DNA of 64,000 nucleotides. It comes from Nonlabens antarcticus. GTDB lineage: Bacteria > Bacteroidota > Bacteroidia > Flavobacteriales > Flavobacteriaceae. The first letter of the stretch is position 1. Every line of letters starts with the position of its first letter. Below the pieces are notes generated by a model. The model had not been told where the DNA came from, did not search any database, and worked only from the letters and a program-made list of their open reading frames with translations. Location of the stretch: assembly GCF_015356755.1 (NCBI RefSeq), contig NZ_JADFCO010000064.1, positions 1 through 64,000 of the forward strand, in the 5' to 3' direction. The translations under genes and the position numbers were made by a program. Of the stretch, positions 56,545-64,000 are shown in pieces.

Positions 56545-58029
56545 ATGGCATTGACCCAGACGGCAAACCATCATACTCAAGGTAGCATTGTAAATCACAA
56601 GGAACATCAGATCCCATTCATCTCTAAAATCGCTGCTCCCCTATTATGGTTGTTCTTTTTTACTTCCATTGCACTTTTAACCTATTATCTTATTGAGAAA
56701 CCATTCTGGAATATTCAAAATATATTTTCTATAAACAGTTTTACCCTTCTTATCTGGACTACGGTAACTTTCTTTAGCGCCATCGTCAGTACTTACTCTA
56801 AAAGCTACCTGAACGGCTTTACCTACCAAGCAAAATTCACTGCATTGTGTTTAGGTTTCACCCTTTCCGTAATGCTGTTTGTAATGTCCAGCCATATTGC
56901 ACCGTTCTTAATCTGCTGGTTGGCAATGGGGTTCTTCATGGCTCAACTTATAGGTGTGGACTCTAAATGGGGTGAGGCGAGAGAAGCTTCTAATTTTGCT
57001 CAGAAATTCTTTTTGACGGGAACGATTTGTTTAGGTATAGGCGTAATCCTTTTAGCCTATACCACCCAGCAATACACCATTTTAGGAATTATGGACAATT
57101 TGAGTATGGTTTCAGATTACACCTTAATAGTAGCTGCCTTATTCATAATTCTGGCGGCCATTATTCAGTCGGCTATTTATCCGTTCCATCGCTGGTTGCT
57201 ATCTGCAATGACGTCGCCTACACCGGCATCTGCGTTGATGCACGCGGGATTTGTCAACGGTGCGGGAATTTTACTCGCACTATTTGCTTCAGTTATGGTA
57301 AGTTCAAACACGTTGACCTTACTCTTTATTATAGGCGGTCTTACCGCAATTATTGCACAGTTTACAAAACTCTTACAGGTTAACGTTAAGCAAAAACTGG
57401 CTTGTTCCACCATCGCACAGATGGGATTCATGATTATGCAGTGTGGACTAGGGTTTTTTAATGCTGCGGTCGCTCACTTGATCCTACACGGATTTTATAA
57501 AGCTTATCTATTTCTTTCCTCTGGGGAAGAGATCGCTCAAGGTACGCCGCATAAGCCGCATAAAATTAGCATCAAACCGCTAGAAGCTGTGGTAGTTTTA
57601 GTTTTCGGAATAGCGGGAGCGTATTTATTCTCTATCCTCACCGGAAAAACAGATATGACAGATAGCAGCATTTTTCTAACCCTGATCGTTGCCATAACAG
57701 TAGGTCAAACAACCTATAATATTGTAAAACAGGAAAGTTTTTCCTTAGTTCAGAAAGTGTTCGTCCCGATCGCGTTATTCGTTACTGGAATTGTATTGTA
57801 CGCTCTTCTGTATAACGGAGTTACCATCGCGATGGCAGACTTACCTATGATTGAACAACCCCAGCCGTTGTCTATAATTCAAATAGTATTCGGGATTATA
57901 TTTTTAATTGGATTCTTTATAATGAAACTAGGAGTGTATCGCAAAGTGCCATGGCTTTATGTAAAACTCATGAACATTTCACAGCCTAACGCACAAACTG
58001 TTTTAAAATATAAAACTTTACAAAAATGA
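56545..58029 (+). CDS. dabB: DabB, proton-channel subunit of inorganic-carbon transporter
   Basis: 494 aa, about 13 helices, of the proton-conducting NuoL/MrpA family (HRWLLSAMTSPTPASALMHAGFVNGAG is the signature). It is short, without the NuoL lateral helix. Its stop overlaps the following DUF2309 gene by 4 nt, which identifies it as the DabB partner, not a complex I subunit. It would couple proton motive force to bicarbonate uptake. Confidence 0.88.
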   Translation: MALTQTANHHTQGSIVNHKEHQIPFISKIAAPLLWLFFFTSIALLTYYLIEKPFWNIQNIFSINSFTLLIWTTVTFFSAIVSTYSKSYLNGFTYQAKFTALCLGFTLSVMLFVMSSHIAPFLICWLAMGFFMAQLIGVDSKWGEAREASNFAQKFFLTGTICLGIGVILLAYTTQQYTILGIMDNLSMVSDYTLIVAALFIILAAIIQSAIYPFHRWLLSAMTSPTPASALMHAGFVNGAGILLALFASVMVSSNTLTLLFIIGGLTAIIAQFTKLLQVNVKQKLACSTIAQMGFMIMQCGLGFFNAAVAHLILHGFYKAYLFLSSGEEIAQGTPHKPHKISIKPLEAVVVLVFGIAGAYLFSILTGKTDMTDSSIFLTLIVAITVGQTTYNIVKQESFSLVQKVFVPIALFVTGIVLYALLYNGVTIAMADLPMIEQPQPLSIIQIVFGIIFLIGFFIMKLGVYRKVPWLYVKLMNISQPNAQTVLKYKTLQK

Positions 58030-60380
58030 TCAATCAAAGCTTTTTAAACAGCATAGAACAAGCCAGTAATGTAGTTGGAAAAACCTGGCCTTTGTACTCA
58101 TTTGTAACCTCAAATCCGCTTGTTGGGTATGAAAACATGCATTTTGCAGAGGCAATTAAATCAGTGGAGCAATTATTAGGGGCAACCACACTGCCTTCTG
58201 CCTCTGCTTTTAGACAGGCTTTTGAACAAGGAGAAATAGATCAAGATATAATTTATAAGTTACTGGTTGAAGGTGGCTTTAATGAAACGATCGAATTTTA
58301 TATCAATCAACTTAATTCTGAAGTAACAACCAAGGCATTTAATGAAAACCATAAACTGGATAGAATTATGGTTAAATGGCTTTCTGCGTTTATGGACGAA
58401 GGTCTAGCGGAATGGGAAATGCCTCATAAAGAAGAAGGATTTTTTAAATCGTGGCGCAGTCTGGCAATCTATGATAATGAAATAGGGTTTAAATCATTAG
58501 GTGCCATTCCTAAGACGAGTTCTAGCGCATTGCAGGAAGTTTTGGGCAAACACTCTGCAGAGGAAAGACAACGTATTTTTGAATATCATCTGGGCGCATT
58601 ACCAGGCTGGACGGGATACATAAAATTCAGAGAAAAGGACAACACGCTCTGGCAACAAGCTTACCGCATAACATTAGAAGAATATCTCGCGGTACGATTA
58701 ACGGTTGCTGACGTTATCAAGGCGCAAATTCTTCCTGAAAAACAAGCCCTAACTGGAGAAAATCCCATCAGGAATTTACAACACATCTTTTTGAAAGCCT
58801 GGGAGAAAACCTGGCAAGCATCCATGCTGACAAAGTTAAAGCAACAAGGAATTGATGCAGGATCAAAAAACGCTGTCGATAAGTATGATGCGCAACTTGT
58901 ATTTTGTATTGATACCAGATCTGAATTGATTCGTAGACATGTTGAAAAAGTTGGGAATTATGAAACTTTTGGGTATGCTGGATTCTTTGGTATTGCAATG
59001 GATTATACAAATTTTGAAGATGGATTATCTAGAAAATCCTGTCCTCCTATAGTAGGGTCTGCATACCAAGTTTCTGAATCTGTTTTAAAGGGAAAAACGG
59101 GAGAAGTTGAAAAGGTCATAAAACGAAATGAGCGTAAAACCTTTGTCAATTACTTTCTTACTCGTATGAAAAACATGCTTCCTTCTGCATTTGGGTATGT
59201 GGAAGGAGCTGGTGTCTTTTATGGATTTTCACTACTCTCGCGCACTCTTTTACCTGCAAAAACTTATAGTCCTGAACGTAGAAACCAATTAGATTATGAG
59301 AATGTTTGTAGTCCAGAAATGAATTCGACTAGTACCGATATCAATCACAGCAGCATCCCATTAGAAGAAAAAATCGGTATTGTGAAATCTGCTTTTGATC
59401 TCACGGGATGGACACAATTTTCTCCTTTAGTTCTATTTGTAGGGCATGGTAGTCATTCTGCAAACAATCCTTTCGGTTCTAGTCTTGATTGTGGTGCTTG
59501 CGCTGCAAGTCCAGGTAGACATAATGCAAGAATGCTGGCAAAGCTGGCAAATCTGCCTGAGGTAAGAAATGCCTTAAGAAATAGATATCAACTCGATATT
59601 CCGGCAGATACTATTTTTATAGGAGCAGAACACAATACCACTACAGATGAAATAGTAATTTTTGATTCTGAGGTTCCAGATTCTCATGCGACTAAACTTG
59701 ATGCACTTATACAAAATTTGAAAAAGGTACAGGAAATGGCTACCCAAGAACGTTTAGGTACTAGATCAAGCGGAGTTCCTGCAGCACACAAAAAAACAAA
59801 TAATTGGGCCGAAACGAGACCAGAATGGGGACTAGCTAAAAACGCAGGATTTATAGTAGGTCCTCGTTCACTTACTAAACAAATTAACTTAGAAGGAAAT
59901 TGCTTTCTTCAATCCTATAACTGGGAACTTGATACGGAAGGAAAGGCATTGGAAGGAATCATGCAGGGTCCCATGGTTGTTACACAATGGATCAACAACC
60001 ATTACTATTTTGCAACTGTAGATAATGAGAAATTTGGTGGAGGTTCAAAAATCACCCACAATGTTACTGGAAGGTTTGGCGTGGTACAGGGAAATGGAGG
60101 TGATTTAAAAATAGGTTTGCCTCTGCAGTCGGTTAACAGTTCTGATGATCGATTGTACCATAAACCGCTCAGGCTTTCCGTTATGATTCAGGCACCTAAA
60201 GATCGTATTCAAGATATATTAGTAAGAAATGAAAACCTCAAATCGCTTTTAGATAATGAATGGATCTACTTATTGGTTATGGATCCTACCCAAGAAAATG
60301 AAGTCGTAATCTATAAGAAGGGTTTGAACTGGATCAACACTCTTTCTAAGAGCGATACTATGGAAACGATTAATAGCTAA
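58026..60380 (+). CDS. dabA: DabA, zinc subunit of inorganic-carbon transporter (DUF2309)
   Basis: 784 aa. The beta-carbonic-anhydrase-like zinc site is present: Cys294 and Asp296 in FCIDTRSE, His474 in VGHGSHSANNPFG and Cys489 in LDCGACAAS. The 15-residue His-to-Cys spacing equals that of the characterised DabA. Probably hydrates CO2 to bicarbonate in one direction, driven by DabB. Cytoplasmic membrane face. Its function in this organism could be to supply anaplerotic carboxylations, since no carbon-fixation gene is in the window. Confidence 0.9.
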   Translation: MINQSFLNSIEQASNVVGKTWPLYSFVTSNPLVGYENMHFAEAIKSVEQLLGATTLPSASAFRQAFEQGEIDQDIIYKLLVEGGFNETIEFYINQLNSEVTTKAFNENHKLDRIMVKWLSAFMDEGLAEWEMPHKEEGFFKSWRSLAIYDNEIGFKSLGAIPKTSSSALQEVLGKHSAEERQRIFEYHLGALPGWTGYIKFREKDNTLWQQAYRITLEEYLAVRLTVADVIKAQILPEKQALTGENPIRNLQHIFLKAWEKTWQASMLTKLKQQGIDAGSKNAVDKYDAQLVFCIDTRSELIRRHVEKVGNYETFGYAGFFGIAMDYTNFEDGLSRKSCPPIVGSAYQVSESVLKGKTGEVEKVIKRNERKTFVNYFLTRMKNMLPSAFGYVEGAGVFYGFSLLSRTLLPAKTYSPERRNQLDYENVCSPEMNSTSTDINHSSIPLEEKIGIVKSAFDLTGWTQFSPLVLFVGHGSHSANNPFGSSLDCGACAASPGRHNARMLAKLANLPEVRNALRNRYQLDIPADTIFIGAEHNTTTDEIVIFDSEVPDSHATKLDALIQNLKKVQEMATQERLGTRSSGVPAAHKKTNNWAETRPEWGLAKNAGFIVGPRSLTKQINLEGNCFLQSYNWELDTEGKALEGIMQGPMVVTQWINNHYYFATVDNEKFGGGSKITHNVTGRFGVVQGNGGDLKIGLPLQSVNSSDDRLYHKPLRLSVMIQAPKDRIQDILVRNENLKSLLDNEWIYLLVMDPTQENEVVIYKKGLNWINTLSKSDTMETINS

Positions 60381-60459
60381 TCTAGATCGTTAAGAATGTC
60401 ACGATTGTTGATGGTTCTAATTGTAATATAAATACTTGACGTTAGTTGAGATGTTGATG

Positions 60460-60489
60460 AAAGTTCCGCTTTCGCGAAAGCGGAACTTT
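60460..60489. repeat. Palindrome copy 14 (30 bp perfect), terminator between convergent genes
   Basis: A perfect 30-bp inverted repeat: the core at 60468-60481 is flanked by AAAGTTCC and GGAACTTT and followed by T-rich DNA. It lies between dabA and the convergent penicillin-binding-protein gene and would terminate both. Confidence 0.92.
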
Positions 60490-60508
60490 TATAATTGATA
60501 TCAGAAAC

Positions 60509-62860
60509 TTACTGTTCTTCTTGAACAGCACTGGGAGGAATGATGGATAAACTATCCACCATAACGCTATCCACAACCACCGGAGGATTTCTAAATAGGG
60601 AATCCTTAATCCTCATGGTTTCTAAATAAGTGCTATCGCTTTTGAAATAATTTGTGGCGTCAGATGCACCTTGCTCATCAAAGGCCGGACAGGGAAAGTA
60701 TGGTAAATCGTATTCAAAATTAGTCAACATAGGACGGTTCCAACTGCTCAGGCTTTTGAACATGGAAGCCACCATAGGCATGGCAGTATTAGCACCACTT
60801 CCCATATAGGTACTTTCAAAATGAACCCGTTTGTCACGCGCTCCTACCCAAGAACCGATCACGACTTGCGGCGAAGCTGCGATGAACCACCCATCACCAT
60901 TGTTCTGTGTGGTGCCCGTTTTTCCAATGATATTAAAAGGAATATTCCATCTGCTGAATCCAGCGCCAGTACCTTCTGTCAAAACCTCTCCCATCATTTG
61001 CTGTAGTTTCTTAACACTGCTAGCTGATGCTACACCGCCATCATACTTAGGTTTTGCCTGATACAAAATAGTTCCCTCTGTATCTGTAATTTGCTGGATC
61101 ATGTAGGGATTAACCTTATTGCCGCCGTTGGAAATACTAGCGTATGCCGTCACCATCTCCATCAAACTAATATTTGCGGTTCCTAATACAATAGATGGAA
61201 CTTCTGGAATATCTGAAGTAATCCCCATTTTACGCGCTTTATCTATAGTATTAGAAACTCCTACCTGCAATTGCAATGCAGCAGATATCGTGTTGACTGA
61301 ATTTGCTAATGCACCGTGGAGACTATAGCTACCGCCATAAGATCCGTTACTGTTTTTAGGTTGCCAGTCTTCATATTTGCTATAAGTACGTAGTGAGTTG
61401 TCATAATAGGTACAAGGATCGATTCCTTGATCTAATGCTGTGAGATACGTTATAGGTTTAAAGGTGGAACCTACTTGGTTTTTCCCCTTGATATTATCAA
61501 TCTGGGAAAACCCATAATCGATTCCACCTAAATATCCTAAAATCGCACCATTCCTAGAGTTCATGGCTAGAATACCAGTATGCAAACGAACCATGGAACT
61601 GATGATACTGTCTTCAACAGATTGCTGTCTGGGTTCAAAGCCTTTACCTATTTCCCAATATTTTCTGCTTTTCGTGGTATTTAGATACTGCTGTATTTGA
61701 GCTTCACTCTTGCCAGCTTCCATCATGTTTTTAATCACGGGTTGGATGGCCATTAAATTCTCAATGAAAGCTTCCTTACCACCTTCTGTGGTTTTACTGG
61801 TCCAGTGTTTGTCCATCAAATTCTGTAAACGCACCATATTGCGCTCCATAGTTTGTTCTGCATATTTCTGGATATTAGGTTGTAGTGTGGTGTAAATCTG
61901 AAGCCCATCTAATTCTAAATCATAAACCTCACCATCAGGCCCTGGATTTTCCTTTGCCCATTCATTAAATTCTTCACGCACATATTCTTTATAGTATCCC
62001 GTAAGTGTAGAGTTTTTTTCTGCTGGACTGTATTTCAATACAAGTTCTGTTTTTGCAGCATCTGCTTCTTCTTGAGTGATGACCTCATTTTTTACCATTT
62101 GTTGTAAAACGACATTACGCCGGTTGGTTGAATTCTCAGGATTATTTCTGGGATTATAATAAGAAGGTGCCTTCAAAACTCCTACTAAAGTTGCCGCTTC
62201 TGTAAGAGTTAGGTTTTCAGGAGTCTTGCTAAAAAACCGCTGAGCAGCCTTTTCGATACCGTAAAGATTTTCACCGAATGAAACGGTATTGAAATAAAGT
62301 AGTAGCAATTCTTCTTTTGAATATACTGCTTCTAATCGTTTTGCAATGATTACTTCGCGCATCTTATTAATGGGTGTACTCAAAAACCACAGGTCTTTCC
62401 TTCCAAAAACATTTTTGGCGATCTGTTGTGTGATTGTACTGCCGCCACCTTTACCTTGTTGCATAAGGATAGATTTGACAAAAACGCGACCATAACTTCT
62501 ATAATCAACGCCTGAATGTTCATAAAACCGGACGTCTTCAGTAGCAACTAATGCTTTTATCAAATAAGGATTTAATTGGGTAGAATCGATGTTACTGCGG
62601 TTTTGTAGATAGAAATAAGCAATGGGCTTTTTGTCACTCCCATACACGGTTGAGGTAACCGGGTTTTCTAATTTGGCCAGCTCTTTACCGCTAGGCACAT
62701 GACCGAACAGTCCTGCATAAGTGCCCAAGAATAAAAAACCAACAAACGCGATCCCACATAAAACTAAATACCCAGCAAATTTGAACGGGTGATGTTTTAC
62801 GAAATTTAAAAATCCTTTAAATCTTGAGTTTCTCTTTTGAGAGTCGGTTGACGGGATCAT
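60509..62860 (-). CDS. Bifunctional penicillin-binding protein 1A (class A)
   Basis: 783 aa. Signal-anchor helix at 28-52, GT51 transglycosylase (VATEDVRFYEHSGVDYRS with the catalytic Glu; GGGSTITQQIAKN), then transpeptidase with GSTFKP, SVN and KTGTTQNNGDGW. Polymerises and cross-links peptidoglycan outside dcw. Confidence 0.95.
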   Translation of the reverse strand: MIPSTDSQKRNSRFKGFLNFVKHHPFKFAGYLVLCGIAFVGFLFLGTYAGLFGHVPSGKELAKLENPVTSTVYGSDKKPIAYFYLQNRSNIDSTQLNPYLIKALVATEDVRFYEHSGVDYRSYGRVFVKSILMQQGKGGGSTITQQIAKNVFGRKDLWFLSTPINKMREVIIAKRLEAVYSKEELLLLYFNTVSFGENLYGIEKAAQRFFSKTPENLTLTEAATLVGVLKAPSYYNPRNNPENSTNRRNVVLQQMVKNEVITQEEADAAKTELVLKYSPAEKNSTLTGYYKEYVREEFNEWAKENPGPDGEVYDLELDGLQIYTTLQPNIQKYAEQTMERNMVRLQNLMDKHWTSKTTEGGKEAFIENLMAIQPVIKNMMEAGKSEAQIQQYLNTTKSRKYWEIGKGFEPRQQSVEDSIISSMVRLHTGILAMNSRNGAILGYLGGIDYGFSQIDNIKGKNQVGSTFKPITYLTALDQGIDPCTYYDNSLRTYSKYEDWQPKNSNGSYGGSYSLHGALANSVNTISAALQLQVGVSNTIDKARKMGITSDIPEVPSIVLGTANISLMEMVTAYASISNGGNKVNPYMIQQITDTEGTILYQAKPKYDGGVASASSVKKLQQMMGEVLTEGTGAGFSRWNIPFNIIGKTGTTQNNGDGWFIAASPQVVIGSWVGARDKRVHFESTYMGSGANTAMPMVASMFKSLSSWNRPMLTNFEYDLPYFPCPAFDEQGASDATNYFKSDSTYLETMRIKDSLFRNPPVVVDSVMVDSLSIIPPSAVQEEQ

Positions 62861-63008
62861 ACTTGTTAATTGTGGCTATCGGTGGTTATATCATCAAAAT
62901 TGAACAAAATGCTTTAGGGTTGTCACTTAAATTAGGCAGCATTTTTTAAGCAATTATTTTGATCTTCTTAGTAATATTAAAATACTGGTTTGAATTGCCT
63001 GAATTTAC

Positions 63009-63022
63009 GCTTTCGCGAAAGC
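63009..63022. repeat. Palindrome copy 15 (intergenic)
   Basis: Exact 14-bp core between divergently transcribed genes. Confidence 0.95.
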
Positions 63023-63319
63023 AACATAAACTAGTATATCAATAAATTTCTTTAATTATGTAAATATAACGCCGCACTGTGTAAAGTTTATATAAAATGA
63101 AAGCATGTTGTGTAAACCTCTTTCGATCAGTATTTTATACAGGTTTTATTTTTTAGTAGAGTGTGAAATGTTTTAAAACTTAAAGGAATCGTACTATTTA
63201 GAAGCGGGTTTAGAGGATTGAATTATTGGTAAATAGGATTATTATTCAAAACGAAAAATAAGCCCTAAATAACACTTCAACAACAAAAGTTAAATCGCGA
63301 TTTCGTCTGGCCATAATAG

Positions 63320-63327
63320 TATCTTTG
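63320..63327 (+). promoter_or_regulatory. -7 promoter element of the marC-like gene
   Basis: TATCTTTG, 27 nt before the ATG at 63355. Confidence 0.5.
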
Positions 63328-63354
63328 CGCCGCTTTTAAATAAAGAAAAAAGCT

Positions 63355-63972
63355 ATGGAGGAATACTGGACTTTTGGATTTAGTGTGTTTACCGGACTTT
63401 TTGCGATTACTAATCCTATCGCAAATGTTCCCGTGTTCTTGGGATTAACCGATGGCGCGGGAAAAATAGAAAAGCATAGGATTAATTCTAAAGCCACGAT
63501 GACGGCTTTTATAATCATAGCACTTTTCACGTTATTGGGTAAATTTATTTTTGACTTTTTCGGGATTACCATACCAGCATTTAAAATCACTGGTGGATTG
63601 TTGATTTTCTACGCAGGTTTCCGCATGTTGCAATCTAAAAAGTCTAATATGAGACATTTAGATGAAGTTGCAGTTGATGAGAATATTGCGATTTCCCCAC
63701 TTGCCATACCGTTAATCGCTGGTCCTGGAACAATCGTAACGACTATGAATTATGTTACGGATGCCTCTTACCTATATATTGCGATTGTAGTTGCGGTTGC
63801 AGGATTGATCTGTTGGATGAATTATCTAGCATTCAGATACAGCAACTTAATTGTGGAAAAGATCGGGAACAATGTAATCACGGTTATCGGTAAGATTATG
63901 GGTTTGATCATTTCTATTATCGGAACAACTATGGTTATTGATGGAATCAAACTAACTATCGCACTAGGATAA
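63355..63972 (+). CDS. MarC-family integral membrane protein
   Basis: 205 aa, six helices. FAITNPIANVPVFLGLT at the start and PLAIPLIAGPGTI near 120 are the two MarC repeats' signatures. Proposed transporter, substrate unknown; despite the name not linked to multidrug resistance. Complete within the window. Confidence 0.9.
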   Translation: MEEYWTFGFSVFTGLFAITNPIANVPVFLGLTDGAGKIEKHRINSKATMTAFIIIALFTLLGKFIFDFFGITIPAFKITGGLLIFYAGFRMLQSKKSNMRHLDEVAVDENIAISPLAIPLIAGPGTIVTTMNYVTDASYLYIAIVVAVAGLICWMNYLAFRYSNLIVEKIGNNVITVIGKIMGLIISIIGTTMVIDGIKLTIALG

Positions 63973-64000
63973 CTTCCGCCGATTTTCTTTATAGATTAAA

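Larger units (their letters stand above)
62861..63354. other. Intergenic region between divergent PBP1A and marC genes
   Basis: 494 nt without a gene. It holds an 8-bp inverted repeat with long loop (62906-62945), palindrome copy 15 and a promoter element for the marC-like gene. Otherwise AT-rich, nothing seen. Confidence 0.6.

Noticed and set aside
56545-58029. NADH dehydrogenase subunit 5 (complex I)
   Set aside because: It is short, isolated from other nuo genes and overlaps dabA, so DabB is the better call.
63355-63972. Multidrug-resistance role for the MarC-family gene
   Set aside because: The family name is historical; no such role follows from sequence.

Overview
The window looks like chromosomal DNA of a marine-type member of the Flavobacteriaceae (Bacteroidota). 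Evidence: promoters with the Bacteroidota -7 element TAnnTTTG and no clear Shine-Dalgarno sequences, a secreted protease with a type IX secretion (T9SS) C-terminal sorting domain, the gliding lipoprotein genes gldB-gldC beside nadE, a Bacteroidota-type division/cell-wall cluster, and many small lipoproteins. The genus is not certain. I see no phage, transposase, CRISPR array or rRNA; the gene content is mostly core.

Layout. 0.2-8.5 kb: T9SS protease, rlmN, polyprenyl diphosphate synthase, der and a large outer-membrane beta-barrel protein. 8.7-12.3 kb: a three-gene membrane glycosyltransferase operon. 12.5-15.8 kb: an XRE/DUF4870 regulator, two lipoproteins and a GNAT-nitrilase fusion. 16-19.3 kb: a polyamine operon on the minus strand (arginine decarboxylase, agmatinase, deoxyhypusine-synthase-like protein), probably making putrescine and then homospermidine. 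19.4-24.9 kb: a pseudouridine-synthase-like protein lacking the expected catalytic Asp, a decayed gene remnant, a UbiA prenyltransferase, a fasciclin lipoprotein, an OmpA lipoprotein and an MscS channel. 25-30.4 kb: era, an NTF2-like lipoprotein, and an ECF sigma module with an anti-sigma-like membrane protein and two paralogous outer-membrane proteins. 30.6-37.5 kb: dnaG without zinc ligands, an atypical response regulator, nadE, gldB, gldC, a DUF3820 gene, engB and a hydrolase. 37.7-53.7 kb: the dcw cluster mraZ-rsmH-ftsL-ftsI-murE-mraY-murD-ftsW-murG-murC-ftsQ-ftsA-ftsZ, preceded by three direct repeats that look like MraZ boxes. 53.8-55.1 kb: a YqeY-like gene, tRNA-Arg(UCG), a strong hairpin and an unusual two-unit tandem repeat array. 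55.2-60.4 kb: a LysR regulator diverging from a small gene plus dabB-dabA, a two-part inorganic-carbon transporter. 60.5-64 kb: a class A penicillin-binding protein and a MarC-family membrane protein.

The most striking non-genic signal is a 14-bp perfect palindrome, GCTTTCGCGAAAGC. It occurs 15 times in 64 kb at unusually even spacing (mean about 4.2 kb, minimum 2.1 kb, maximum 7.6 kb). Seven copies are intergenic and eight lie inside genes, where all three reading frames are used (Ala-Phe-Ala-Lys-Ala, Leu-Ser-Arg-Lys, Arg-Phe-Arg-Glu-Ser). Selection therefore seems to act on the DNA rather than on the encoded protein. Other notable structures are a pair of REP-like hairpins with two compensatory base-pair changes, three promoters placed exactly 4 nt before ATG (likely leaderless mRNAs), and the alternating 53/45-bp array behind the tRNA.
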